DNA from: Phaeoceros laevis
Taxonomy: Eukaryota; Anthocerotophyta; Anthocerotopsida; Notothyladales
Assembly (NCBI GenBank): GCA_049999765.1
Contig: JBNGIQ010007744.1
Coordinates: forward strand, 1 to 29,125
Reading direction: 5' to 3'
Length of the DNA stretch: 29,125 nucleotides
The first letter of the stretch is position 1, and each line of letters begins with the position of its first letter. The position numbers and the translations under genes are program-made. The notes under the pieces are model-generated. The model ran no database searches, was not told where the DNA came from, and saw only the letters and a list, made by a program, of their open reading frames with translations. Below, one piece after another: positions 16,983 through 26,163 of the stretch.

Positions 16983-17170
16983 GTACAGACTAGCTGATGC
17001 CGTTTTTTTGTCATTGAGCACTACATTTGTTAACTTGGACATGTAGGTAACCATGTTTCACATGTGTTTGTTGGGGCTAGCACTGGCTGGCCGGTTGATC
17101 TTACTGTTTCATTACATCTATGTTCAGCATTATCTCGGCTGCCCGGTTACTAACTTACCATGCTGTCCAG
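16983..17170 (+). other. Intron in DUF7869-like gene
   Basis: GTACAG...TGTCCAG, 188 bp, phase 0. It joins DVYK to IHMYVQLLKEHRQQQ and contains stops in the coding frame. Confidence 0.7.
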
Positions 17171-18212
17171 ATTCATATGTATGTGCAGCTCCTCAAGGAA
17201 CACAGGCAGCAGCAAAGCAATGAACGTGAAAAAGTGGCCAAGCACCGTAAGAAATATTTCTCTAAATCAAAGGAGTTTCTGGGTATAGCTATTGATGGCA
17301 TGGACCAGAAAAAGACGGAGTTGCCTCATTTCAAGCGTCACCCTAAGGACATCGAAAATGCCACCCTGGTATTTGTACATATAGTTGGTTGTTTGGTGTT
17401 CAATTACATTTTACAGCCCAAAGTATTCTTGAACTATGGCAACATATTGAATGATGGCAATCTAACTATTGCTGTGATACAGCATGTGTTGAACAATTGG
17501 CAGGGGCCATTGCCTCAAACATTGTACTTGCAATTCGACAACACGTCCCGAGTGAACAACAACACATTGGTACTTTCGTATCTAAATATGCTGGTGGATA
17601 AAGGTATTTTCAAGAAGATTAAGATTGGCTTCTTGCTAGTGGGGCACACCCATGACCAAATAGATCAGATGTTTTCAAGGTTCTCAGTTGTGCTGCGTGC
17701 TCGTGCTAAAAATGTGGTTACTATGCTAGAGATGACTGCCCTGATTCAAAAGGCTTACACTCCCAAGCCCAGCATTGAGCACATATATGAGACACCCGAT
17801 TTTAGGAGGTATGTCATGCCACCAGGTGAGGCTGCTGCTATTTTGGCTGCACGAGCACTCTTTTCAGCACCAATTCAAGATAACTAAAGAAGAGCTGTCG
17901 GGGGGGGGGGGGACCTTTGGAGCTGTGATGCGTGGGAAGCAGTATGCTAGTTCACTGTACTGGAACCTTGAAGGAGGGTTGCGGTTTCTTCGTGATGTGC
18001 CTGACAGACAAATACGGGCTGCTCCCCTCATCCCGTTGCATGTGCGTGGAAAGAGAGGCATCAGGGCCTAGACAAGCACGCCACAGGAGGGTGCAGCCGC
18101 AGCACCACATCCTTCATTACGTTACAAGAGGTGAAGAAGGGGTTGGACCCTGCCAACATATACTACACCCCGGAGCAGAGGGCATGGTGGGAGGACTTCC
18201 GGACGCTGCAAG
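17171..18212 (+). pseudogene. DUF7869-like core exon (frameshifted)
   Basis: Begins IHMYVQLLKEHRQQQSNERE (helix-rich). Then come FLGIAIDGMDQKKTELPHF (Asp at 17294), TLVFVHIVGCLVFNYIL, GNLTIAVIQHVLNNW, LYLQFDNTSRVNNNTLVLSY (Asp at 17537), KIKIGFLLVGHTHDQIDQMF and SRFSVVLRARAK. The order IDGMD, FDN..N.N, GHTHDQIDQMFSRFS is diagnostic of the DUF7869 family. The three acidic clusters on alternating strands look like an RNase H-type DDE arrangement, which is inference. Frame changes occur near 17800-17870 (resuming as HSFQHQFKITKEEL) and near 18060. The exon ends FITLQEVKKGLDPANIYYTP, EQRAWWEDFRTLQ before GT at 18213. Function is unknown. The DUF7869 call rests on recollection. Confidence 0.65.
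17900..17912 (+). repeat. Run of 13 G
   Basis: An uninterrupted G13 within the coding frame encodes part of SGGGG. Such a run is a site of length mutation and of sequencing error, so frames around it should be read with care. Confidence 0.95.
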
Positions 18213-18293
18213 GTAAAATCATGGAAGCCATAGCTAGTGGTAATATTGTGCATATGCAAAAACCCTGGTTGTGGTATGAGTGAACAAATGCAG
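18213..18293 (+). other. Intron in DUF7869-like gene
   Basis: GTAAAATC...AAATGCAG, 81 bp. The upstream exon ends with one base of a codon and the downstream exon starts with two, giving FRTLQ-AEASTSALVPDEL without a break. It contains stops. Confidence 0.6.
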
Positions 18294-19047
18294 CTGAGGC
18301 ATCCACCAGTGCCCTTGTGCCCGATGAGCTCGTGGTGGATGAAGGTGTGGTTGCTCAGGTCAGGGGTCAGAGCAGGGACATGTACGTGGGTGCAAGAAAG
18401 ACTGCAGACAGGTGTATACAAGATGAGGTAAATGTGCGTGGTGATCTCAATGATGTTGAAGTTGGTAAAATGATTGCAGTGCAGGCTACAGATGATGAGC
18501 AGGGCCGTCCATTCTGGATTGCACATGTGTTGGAGGTGGGTAAGGAAGGAGATGGGGACAGGCCATATGTTCGTGTCCATTGGTGGCGAACTGAAAATTT
18601 GAATGCGTATGAGGGACGGTACATTCCTGAGTACGTTGCATCCAGCAAGTAGAGGTAGAAAAGGGAAAAGACCTAGGCAGGTCAAAAGTGAGGATGTCCT
18701 TTTCTTAGATGCAACTACTGTGATGGCCTACAACTTCAAGTTGACCCAAGCAAAGACATTGCTGCGCAAAACCGTGAAGCTTCTTGAGAAGAAGGTGTTT
18801 GAGTTCAGGGCTAACCCAAATGAGGAAGAGAGGGCACCACCTCCAACAGCTGGTGATGATGGGGGAGATGTAAGCAATGAGGACATCGCATCCAAAGATC
18901 TGGACAATGCAGAGTCATCGGATCAAGAGGAAAACCTGAATAATTGTGAAGTTGAGGGGCTAGACAACGATGAGTCTCCAATCAAGAATCCTACTGTGCA
19001 AAATTATAGGCTGCCACCTAGGAATCTGCAACAAGCTATTCTTGAAG
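18294..19047 (+). pseudogene. DUF7869-like gene, C-terminal exon
   Basis: Reads VPDELVVDEGVVAQVRGQSR, DVEVGKMIAVQATDDEQGRP, FWIAHVLEVGKEGDGDRPYV and RVHWWRTENLNAYEGRYIPE. This is a BAH/chromo-barrel-like pattern (G..IAV......FWIA.V......VHWW) of the kind seen near the end of DUF7869 proteins. After a one-base shift near 18640 it continues SRGRKGKRPRQVKSEDVLFL, a helix-rich KLTQAKTLLRKTVKLLEKK and an acidic tail (EENLNNCEVEGLDNDESPIK), then PPRNLQQAILEG before GTATGT at 19048. It is likely the regulatory or protein-binding end. Confidence 0.55.
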
Positions 19048-19065
19048 GTATGTATTCACACAACC

Positions 19066-19430
19066 TTGTCATTTTTGCAACTCATAGGTGGGCTGATGGC
19101 CGGGATGTCTGGTTACCATTCTTGTATTCTTGTTTATCATGTATGATGACCGGGATGGCTGATGGCCGGGTTGTCTAGTAACCATGCTGGAATTTCAGGT
19201 ACCTGAATGCGTTCATCAGGTAGCCGGGATACTGAGCCCTGCTGGAGGCGGGATACTGAGCCCTGCTGCAGGCAGTGTGTAAAATTTGTCATTTTTGCAA
19301 CTCATAGTTGAACCGGCTGGCCGGGATGGTTGTCTGGTAATCATGCTGGAATTGCCATGTTTCAGGTACCTGAACGCGTTCACCAGGTAGTCGGGATACT
19401 GAGCACTGCTGCAGGCGGTGTGTAAACTTT
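19066..19430 (+). repeat. Diverged tandem duplication, about 220-bp spacing
   Basis: TTGTCATTTTTGCAACTCAT begins copies at 19066 and 19286. Both contain CATGCTGGAATT, TTCAGGTACCTGAA (an inverted pair), a (T/C)CA(T/C)CAGGTAG block, GGGATACTGAGC and GCAG(T/G)GTGTAAA. The second copy lacks about 60 bp. Confidence 0.85.
19226..19273 (+). repeat. Two 24-bp tandem units
   Basis: GGGATACTGAGCCCTGCTG followed by G/C and AGGC occurs at 19226-19249 and 19250-19273, with one difference. A single diverged unit recurs near 19394. Confidence 0.9.
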
Positions 19431-19539
19431 GTCGATGGTGACGAGCTGCATGCAGTGTGTACATTTTTTTGGTTTGTGACCACATTTGGCAATGTGTAAA
19501 AACATTGCATTAGGCTACGGAGGGGAAACTCGTACCTAA

Positions 19540-19739
19540 CGCCTTTCACAGTCAGAAATGGTTATCATGATTACAGCAAGAGCCCATGTAAGATTGCAGG
19601 TCACTAATAAGGATCCATAAATTGTGCACGTCTCTTAACTTAGCACCAAAAACAGAGATCTGGAACAGGTATCCTGCTCGTTGTGACAACATTGCCTCAA
19701 CTTGGGCTCTCCAAGCAAGTAACAGATACTGTATTACTC
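19540..19739. other. No gene seen; 3' flank of DUF7869-like gene
   Basis: Two hundred bases without an open frame or recognisable signal, between the putative last exon and the copia element. It may be a 3' untranslated region. Confidence 0.4.
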
Positions 19740-19744
19740 GGGAT
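19740..19744. repeat. Target-site duplication GGGAT, left copy
   Basis: Directly precedes the 5' LTR and recurs at 26425-26429 directly after the 3' LTR. Confidence 0.88.
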
Positions 19745-20005
19745 TATTGGAAATAATTAGGCTTTAATTATTAGATATATCCAGCATTATATATTTAATG
19801 ATAAACAGTACATTAGGATATGAATCGATAGATTCATTTTGTCACACACAAGGGTTGCCGACCCAAACATAACCGTTGCACCTTCATGGCCACAGGACAC
19901 CAACGGTCAAAGGCCTTTATAAGGCCACACGGCCTAAGTAATATCATCTTCTTCTTTTCTCTACCTTCCTGCTACTCTGCTCTCGATCTCTCGATCCTAT
20001 CTATA
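19745..20005 (+). repeat. 5' LTR of copia element
   Basis: Starts TATTGGAAATAATT and ends CTATCTATA; collinear with 26164-26424. Most copia LTRs start TGTTGGAA, and here both copies have TA, so the change predates insertion. The 3' copy keeps the normal CA end. Confidence 0.95.
19912..19926 (+). promoter_or_regulatory. TATA box inside a palindrome in 5' LTR
   Basis: GGCCTTTATAAGGCC has 6-bp inverted arms (GGCCTT/AAGGCC) around TAT, and TTTATAAG within it is a good plant TATA box. It is followed at about 40-60 bp by a CT-rich stretch (TCTTCTTCTTTTCTCTACC) typical of plant transcription start regions. It is identical in the 3' LTR (26331-26345). Confidence 0.7.
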
Positions 20006-20018
20006 TGGTATCAGAGCC
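20006..20018 (+). other. Primer-binding site (iMet tRNA)
   Basis: TGGTATCAGAGCC starts immediately after the LTR. It is the standard plant site complementary to the 3' end of initiator methionine tRNA. Confidence 0.93.
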
Positions 20019-20021
20019 TTA

Positions 20022-20929
20022 ATGGAGGATGTGTCGCCACCGCGCGATTGCGAAACCTGCAAAAGTTGGAACTGCATCAGAAATCTGAGTCATGCTGAAT
20101 TCAGAGTGGCGATCTCCGCGCTAAGAGTCTCACTCACCAGGTTTGGCGCGATGGCCGATGCATTCCTTGCAAGCGTCGTCAGCCACTATTACGACTGACT
20201 GCACGCTATGCCGAGAGCACGAGGTCGAGGCAAGCAGCCGCCAAAAGATCCGTTCTTTGGCAGTCGCGGCGCGCCGGAGGGCATTCACTTGCACAATTTG
20301 CATCACTTTTTGCATCACACTGCAATCTCAACCCTCCGCACACACACGCAGACCACAGACGTCAGTATAGGCATCGCGTTGCACGTCGCTGTCAGCAACA
20401 TCAGAATCCTAACCCACTTGCCTCGCTTAGAAGCCAGGTTAGGCAAAACATTCAAGAAGCACTTTCTATTTCACAGCAGAGAGCACGAGATCTTGCACGC
20501 CCCAGAGTGTATGACTTTAATTCATTTCCTACACCAACAAACGAGCTTCTGGTAGAGGTATATGACCTGATTAAGTCTCACACATCTAGAGTTGATGATT
20601 TGTTGAAAGCCCACGCAGCACATTCCCGCCAAAGGTCGGTCAATTTGTCAAACGAAATCACAAACATCAACACCCACATTAGAACACTAATTGGAGCCAT
20701 CAAGAATCTCACAGTGTCCTCTCTCAAAACTTGCCTACCTGAGCCCTCATTGCTTGCACCGGTTCATATCTCACAAGAACCCCGTGAGATCTCAGATGCG
20801 CCGGTTGATACCTCATACAACGAAGCAGGACTTCAGATCATGAAGATGATTAAGGCTGTCCAAGATACACACCGTTCCAACTCTGCACAGCTCAAAGCTT
20901 TGGGAGTAGGAAACCAACTACCATTGTGA
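20022..20929 (+). pseudogene. Extra leader ORF before copia gag
   Basis: Four bases after the primer site an ATG (20022) opens 58 codons. These begin MEDVSPPRDCETCKSWNC (Cys motif CX2CX3C) and contain HAEFRVAISALRVSLTRFGA. After a TGA (20196-20198) the same frame goes on with MPRARGRGKQPPKDPFFGSR. Near 20350 coding shifts to another frame: ASLRSQVRQNIQEALSISQQ, RARDLARPRVYDFNSFPTPT, NELLVEVYDLIKSHTSRVDD and LLKAHAAHSRQRSVNLSNEI, ending at 20929. The last part is helix- and heptad-rich. Copia elements usually have a short untranslated leader. The peptide matches nothing I recognise. It may be an accessory protein, an upstream extension of Gag or a captured host fragment. Confidence 0.45.
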
Positions 20930-20939
20930 AGACAGTTAT

Positions 20940-21155
20940 ATGTCACAAGGACGAGGAAGCTGGAACGACAGAGGCAAAGGCACAGGTAGACCAAAACCTA
21001 AGGGTCAAGGCACTGGTCAGGGCACTTCACCTCCACCGAACCCTGCAGATCCACTGGGCCTCTTATCCCCGTCCTCTTCACAAAGTAGCTCTCGCACGGT
21101 AGATCCCATACTTGACCGCATTCAAAGGGCACTTCTAGCAAGAACCCTTGCATAG
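20940..21155 (+). pseudogene. RG-rich small ORF before copia gag
   Basis: 71 codons starting MSQGRGSWNDRGKGTGRPKP with repeated GQGTGQGTS, then PPPNPADPLGLLSPSSSQSS and DPILDRIQRALLARTLA. Gly/Arg-rich stretches bind nucleic acid in many proteins. It could be the end of the leader ORF after a frameshift. No family recognised. Confidence 0.4.
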
Positions 21156-21214
21156 GCACGACGAAAACAAGCACAGTTAGTAACACAAGCACTTGCAAAC
21201 CAAGTACTTCAAAT

Positions 21215-22060
21215 ATGGCAAATCCACCTGTCATTACAAACCTGAAGATAGACTTCAAAGAGAAGGACCGCTTCTCAGGCACACAGTTTGATATTTGGTC
21301 ACTTAGAGTCCAGACGATCCTTAAAGAGAATGGCCTGTGGGGGATCGTCACTGGCATAGTACCAAAGCATGTCGCCCCCGCTGCTACTGCTGCTGCGATC
21401 GAGGCTTGGGAAAAGCTCGATCTGAGAGCACTTGGAGTGATCCAATCTGCCTTGGATGGGTCAATGATGTCACATACACAAGATGTGGCAAATACAAAGG
21501 AAGCATGGGACTCCCTCACGCATACATACCAAGTTAACAATGGCTCTTCTCTAGTTGGAGCAACAAGAGCTTTCTATACTTGTAAAATGCGTGAAAATGA
21601 ACCAGTGGAGCAGCATGTGGTGAATTTTCGACAGCTACGATCAAAACTTACCTCTAGCGGAACGAAGACTACAGAGATGCAGGCTGCAGTTGCCCTCCTT
21701 CTCTCTCTTCCTCCAAGCTATCGCACTTTCGTCAGCAACCAGAGTTCAGCTTTACGGCTTGCAGCACAGAATGCACCTGCTGGACAGCAACCTGATGTCA
21801 CGTTAGCTGATGTAATTGGAGCTCTTCTCGAGGAAGAGTCCACCAGGATTGTAAATCAAGGCAGCAACTCCTCCTGAGGAGAGTCCTCCACACGGGCGCT
21901 CTATGTTAATAAGGGGCCCAGGAGACAACCACCAAGGCAGTCCTAGACATCAAATAACACCAATAGTGCATTTAAAAGACGTGCGCCGCAATCTCCAGCT
22001 AAAAAGAAGGGATCCTGCAATTGGCATCTCATACCTGGTCACTGGGAAGCTGAATGCCGA
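21215..22060 (+). pseudogene. Copia Gag with altered zinc knuckle
   Basis: The gag frame starts MANPPVITNLKIDFKEKDRF, a normal copia Gag start. SGTQFDIWSLRVQTILKENG, IEAWEKLDLRALGVIQSALD, DVANTKEAWDSLTHTYQ and MRENEPVEQHVVNFRQLRSK follow, then LLLSLPPSYRTFVSNQ (the UBN2/retrotran_gag pattern). A TGA ends it at 21877, but the same frame continues to a knuckle at 22016-22057 reading CNWHLIPGHWEAEC. The second Cys of the usual CX2CX4HX4C is His. RKKKANEP follows. Gag forms the particle and packages RNA. Confidence 0.92.
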
Positions 22061-22119
22061 AAGAAGAAGGCCAATGAGCCCAGAAGGACAGCACCGCCAG
22101 AATCTAATGTGGTACAGCG

Positions 22120-22573
22120 CAAGCCAAATACCTTACTTGCTGTATGCATGGTCTCCACAGCGTCCAACAAACATGTCTGGTTCATAGACTCAGGTGCGTC
22201 CTCCCACATTTGTCATTGTAAAAAGTCATTCTCTGAGTACAAGTCCACAGCACCTTGACAGTTTGTCTTGCTTGGAGATGATAGTGGCCTGCAGATAGAG
22301 GGCATTGGATTAGTCCCTGCCATTCTAAGTGATAGGACTACACTAGTCCTCAAAGACGTCTTACATGTACCTTCCATGGTCAAAAACCTGGTGTCGGTCC
22401 GCAAGTTAATAACTCAGCATACCTTGAGAGTATCCTTCATAGGGCTGCAGTGCACAGTCACTGATCCTCAATATAAGAATAAGTTGTTAGCCACCGGGAC
22501 CCCATTACATGATCTGTACCAGATGAATATCACCTCCAAGCTAGGTCTCCCTCTTGCACGTGCCCACAAGTGA
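22120..22573 (+). pseudogene. Copia aspartic protease
   Basis: In the same frame as gag. KHVWFIDSGASSHICHCKKS has the catalytic Asp-Ser-Gly (Asp codon 22187-22189). A TGA at 22257-22259 follows, then LLGDDSGLQIEGIGLVPAIL and LVLKDVLHVPSMVKNLVSVR (the LKDVLHVP.....LLSV block), ending with a TGA at 22571-22573. It cleaves the polyprotein. Confidence 0.9.
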
Positions 22574-22589
22574 ATGTCAGTCAAGAGAA

Positions 22590-23480
22590 AAAACACAAGG
22601 ATGCTGCTATGCTGTGGCATTTCCGGCTAGGCCATGCCAACTTTGAGAAGATTAAACTTATGGTAGCCAGTACCACACTCTAAGAGAGAAATTTATGCTT
22701 CAGTTTGTTGACAAGCAATTCTGTGAAGCATGTGTATTCGGGAAGCACCAACGCCTCCCTTATACCGATGACAATCCCACAAGGGCTACCAGACTTCTCG
22801 AAGTTGTGCATACTGACCTATGCGGCCCCATGTCTACAGCAACCTTGGGCGGCCCCTTTACATTCTCTCTTTTATTAATGATTGGAGCAGGTATGTTGTG
22901 GTGTACCTCATCAAGCACAAGAGCCAGACTCTCGGCTGTTTTAAGGAGTATGTCTCCTTTGCTCAACGTCAAACTGGAGAGCAACTCAAGACCCTGCGCA
23001 GTGACAATGGCGGGGAGTACATGTCAGACGCCTTTCAGGATTATTGCAAGGAGCTGGGGATACACAGGCAACTTACAGTCCCTTACACTTCCTCGCAAAA
23101 TCCTCTTGCATAACTGAACAGCAAGCATCTCCAAGCTGCAGCTAAGGCCATGCTCAAGGTGTCGGGCCTTACCAGAGGCTATTGGGGTGAAGCTGTAGCA
23201 ATAGCTGCTTACATTAGGAACCGGCTACCAACCAAAGCCTTCAGTGGAGCCACCTCGTTTGAGAGATGGACCAGTCACAAGCCCGGCATTAACCACCTGC
23301 GTATTTTCGGGTCATCCGCATATGCACACCTTGCAGAGAAGCAACGGGTTAAGTTAGACTACAAAGCCAAGAAATATGTGTTTGTAGGCTATACCGAGGG
23401 CATCAAAGGCTACAAACTCCTGGACCCAGCTTCTAGGACAACAATCCATGCACGTAGTGTAGTGTTCAATGAAAAGTTGC
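22590..23480 (+). pseudogene. Copia integrase
   Basis: GAG-pre-integrase block: MLWHFRLGHANFEKIK (H..H of the zinc site) and FCEACVFGKHQRLPY (C..C). The core has VVHTDLCGPMST (Asp). After a one-base shift near 22855 it reads LSFINDWSRYVVVYLIKHKS and LKTLRSDNGGEYMSDAF (Asp). The expected A-E-R after QN is read as LA, TAA (23111-23113), LNSKHL, so the catalytic Glu position is a stop codon. The frame then goes on with AMLKVSGLTRGYWGEAVAIA, YIRNRLPTKAFSG, LRIFGSSAYAHLAEKQRVKL and KYVFVGYTEGIKGYKLLD. Confidence 0.93.
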
Positions 23481-23940
23481 TACTTACACCTGCATTAAGC
23501 CAGCCCCAGTTAGAAGTACAGCCTCCTGCTGATGATAGCACAAGTGATGACAATGAAGGACTCACAGCAGTGTCCACCACTCAGCATACTATCCCCTCAC
23601 AGCCTGCTAGCTCCTCACATCCAATATTACCCTTTGCACCATCTCCTGATAGTGATATTGATGAGGATCCGTCTGTTTTTCCCGAAGACGAAGTTGAACC
23701 CGTTAGTGGAGAACAGAATGTTGAAATTGAGACTGATGAGCCTTCAGCAGTACCTATGCATGAGGCAGTACCAGTACCTTAAGTGGAAGAGCCTGCACCT
23801 CGACGCAGCTCCAGATATCATACCACATCACCATCAGAATGGAATCAACCACCACTTACATACCAAAGCTTTCTGGTACAAGAGGATACCCCACTCGACT
23901 TGGGAGAGCCCCAATCTTACCAGGAGGCAGTCAACTCCCT
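23481..23940 (+). pseudogene. Copia linker between integrase and RT
   Basis: Acidic, Ser/Pro-rich polyprotein linker (SDDNEGLTAVSTTQ, PSVFPEDEVEPVSGEQN) with a TAA at 23780-23782, then EEPAPRRSSRYHTTSPSEW. It is typical of the disordered region between copia integrase and RT. A frameshift near 23940 leads into RT. Confidence 0.7.
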
Positions 23941-24700
23941 GACAAGGAGAAATGGCATGCAGCCATTGAATCAGAATATCAGTCCATCATGGAAAACAAG
24001 ACTTGGGTATTTGAAGATTTACCACCTAGACGGAAGGCAGTGACTTGTAAGTGGGTGTTCAAACTGAAACGAGCTGCTGATGGTACTGTGGCGAGATACA
24101 AAGCAAGACTGGTTGCACGCGGTTATAGTCAAGTGGAAGGACTTGACTACCAAGAAACCTTTTCTCCAGTTGTAAGGGTGACCTCTATTCGCACCTTGCT
24201 TGCGATAGCTGCACAGCATGACTACCTGCTGCAGCATATGGACGTCAAAATCGCATTCTTGAATGGGGATCTGGAGGAAACCATTTATATGCGTCAACCC
24301 GAGGGGTATGTTGATCCCAAACACCCAAATAAGGTATGCAGGCTAATCAAAATTCTTTATGGGTTAAAACAGTCACCACGACAGTGGTATAAGAGAATAG
24401 ACACGTACCTGAAAAAGTGTGATTTTGTACAAAGTAGTGTTGACTCTAATGTGTACAAACTTCATGACAAAGATGGTGTAGCCTATCTAGCCTTGTATGT
24501 AGATGACGCAGTGATAATATCCAGCAGTCCATTACAAATGAACAGGGTAAAAGGCATACTTACATCAGACTTCTCGATGACAGACTTAGGATAATTTACA
24601 TGGTTCTTAGGCATCCAGATACGGTAGAACCTGGGTAAGCACACCATCTTTATACATCAGGCACAGTTCGTTGTCCAAGTACTTGCACGTTTCAGGATGC
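23941..24700 (+). pseudogene. Copia reverse transcriptase
   Basis: KWHAAIESEYQSIMENKTWV and CKWVFKLKRAADGTVARYKA start the domain. LVARGYSQVEGLDYQETFSP, LQHMDVKIAFLNGDLEETIY (first Asp; consensus DV.TAFL), MRQPEGYVDPKHPNKVCRLI and LYGLKQSPRQWYKRID follow, then LALYVDDAVIIS with the YVDD box and FSMTDLG. A TAA (24592-24594) comes where YF is expected, then TWFLGIQIR and a TAG. Catalytic residues remain; two stops end activity. Confidence 0.94.
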
Positions 24701-25491
24701 AAAATGCAACACCAACTGCAACACCAATGGCAGCAGGTGAAAAACTTACCCTGGAACAGTGTCCACAAAATGAGGAGCGCATGGAAATGGAAAAGATCCC
24801 ATATCGACCAACAGTGGGAGTACTTATCTATTTTCGAAACTGGACGCGCCCTGAGCTGTCACATGCTGTAGGGGTAACCTCCCAGTTCCTCTCCAACTAC
24901 GGCTCAGCACACTGGACAACAATTCAAAGATGCATGCGCTACATGGGTGGTACACCCAAACTTGGCCTCTTATACAAACAAAGCCCAAGGAGTTTGCTTC
25001 TTACTTGCTACTGCGATGCGGATTGGGGTGCCGATTCAGACAGCCGGTGCTCCATCTCTGCACGTTGCTTGATGCTTGGACACAATGAGACTCAGGCAAC
25101 TATTATTGCATGGCATAACAAGAAGCAGTCAGTAGTGGCCTTGTCATCAACAGAGGCCGAATACATTGCAGCAACAACAGCAGCGCAAGACATAATCCAT
25201 GGCAAGGAGCTGTTAGCATCTCTCGGCGAGGCTCAGCAGGCACCAACACTTCTTTTGAGCGACAACCAGTCTGCCATAGCTCTTGCTTAGAACCCTGTGA
25301 TGCATGCCAGGACAAAACACATCGAAATTAAGCATCATTTCATACGTCAAGTGATTTCTGATGGACATGCTAACCTACAGTTTGTTTCAACGCATGATAA
25401 TATTGCAGACTTGCTCACAAAAGCACTCCCCAGAGAGAAGCATGAAAGATTCACAGCTGCAATGGGGTTAGTACAGGACTCAGAGTCCTAG
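24701..25491 (+). pseudogene. Copia RNase H and end of pol
   Basis: Continues in the RT frame: YRPTVGVLIYFRNWTRPELS, YGSAHWTTIQRCMRYMGGTP, LLTCYCDADWGADSDSRCS (Asp), NKKQSVVALSSTEAEYIAAT (Glu) and TLLLSDNQSAIALA (Asp). A TAG at 25288-25290 stands for Lys/Gln, then NPVMHARTKHIEIKHHFIRQ (final His) and VSTHDNIADLLTKALPREKH. It ends at a TAG at 25489-25491. Confidence 0.94.
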
Positions 25492-26154
25492 GCACCATTA
25501 CTGTCCATCTAGCTAGCACTCTAATCCTGCAGTAGTTCACGATGGGTAGAATCTTCTGGATGGCATCTCTGTTGTGCATCGCCACCAAGGCTCTGCAACA
25601 GCAAAGGCATGCGGTCAGAACGGACTACCTACAAAAGCTGCAGTGGGCAGAGTCAGGAAGAACCCTACCATAGCGGATGATTTGGTGGCCATCTTCAGTG
25701 AACTCACAGCCGGCATACATAAACCTATCAAAGCAATTTGGCAAGCAGCGGAACGGAGCGCCAGGAGCGAGGCGAGGAAATCCTTGTGCAACTCTCCATT
25801 TCGAGTGCGCCAGCTCCAGCTCTTCATCAATGGAGTAGATTTTGGCGAACTCTCTGCAGACCTTGCATGGGCGACACCAGCGCAGGATGCATGCACACAA
25901 GATTAGCACCTGCGCCAGGATGACTGCCTCAAATTCGTGCTCCACCATCGACCGCGCTCAGCTGCCAAGTTCAGAAGTAAGGCGACTGAAAGCCCTAGTG
26001 AATGAAGCCGCAACCAAGTCAAGTTCGAAAGAAAGCTGTGTTTCGAGGTTTTCTCGACGAAAAGCTGTCCAAGGGCTAAGTAAGCCGGGAAACCCTAACC
26101 AAGCGAGTTTTTTTCAACCATGGTTACAAACCCTAACTCAGGGTAATGCTGGCT
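25492..26154. other. Copia 3' region, possible captured sequence
   Basis: 670 bp between pol and the purine tract. It holds a 110-codon plus-strand open frame (25574-25906) and a 107-codon minus-strand one (25625-25948) with a Cys cluster (CRPCKVC) and SIDEELELAHSKWRV. Neither matches a family I know. It may be an untranslated region or a captured host fragment. Confidence 0.35.
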
Positions 26155-26163
26155 AAGTGGGAG
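26155..26163 (+). other. Polypurine tract of copia element
   Basis: AAGTGGGAG directly abuts the 3' LTR. It is short, with one T, similar to many copia tracts. Confidence 0.8.

Larger units (their letters stand above)
19048..19513 (+). other. Putative last intron of DUF7869-like gene
   Basis: Starts GTATGT and could end at TTGCATTAG (19513), 466 bp. The next codons would give YGGETRT and a TAA at 19537-19539. The phase fits, but the final exon is only nine residues, so this is tentative. The intron carries a diverged tandem duplication. Confidence 0.4.

Noticed and set aside
18122-18685. A 187-codon minus-strand open frame
   Set aside because: It is opposite the C-terminal exons of the DUF7869-like gene, which have family-like motifs; the antisense peptide has none.
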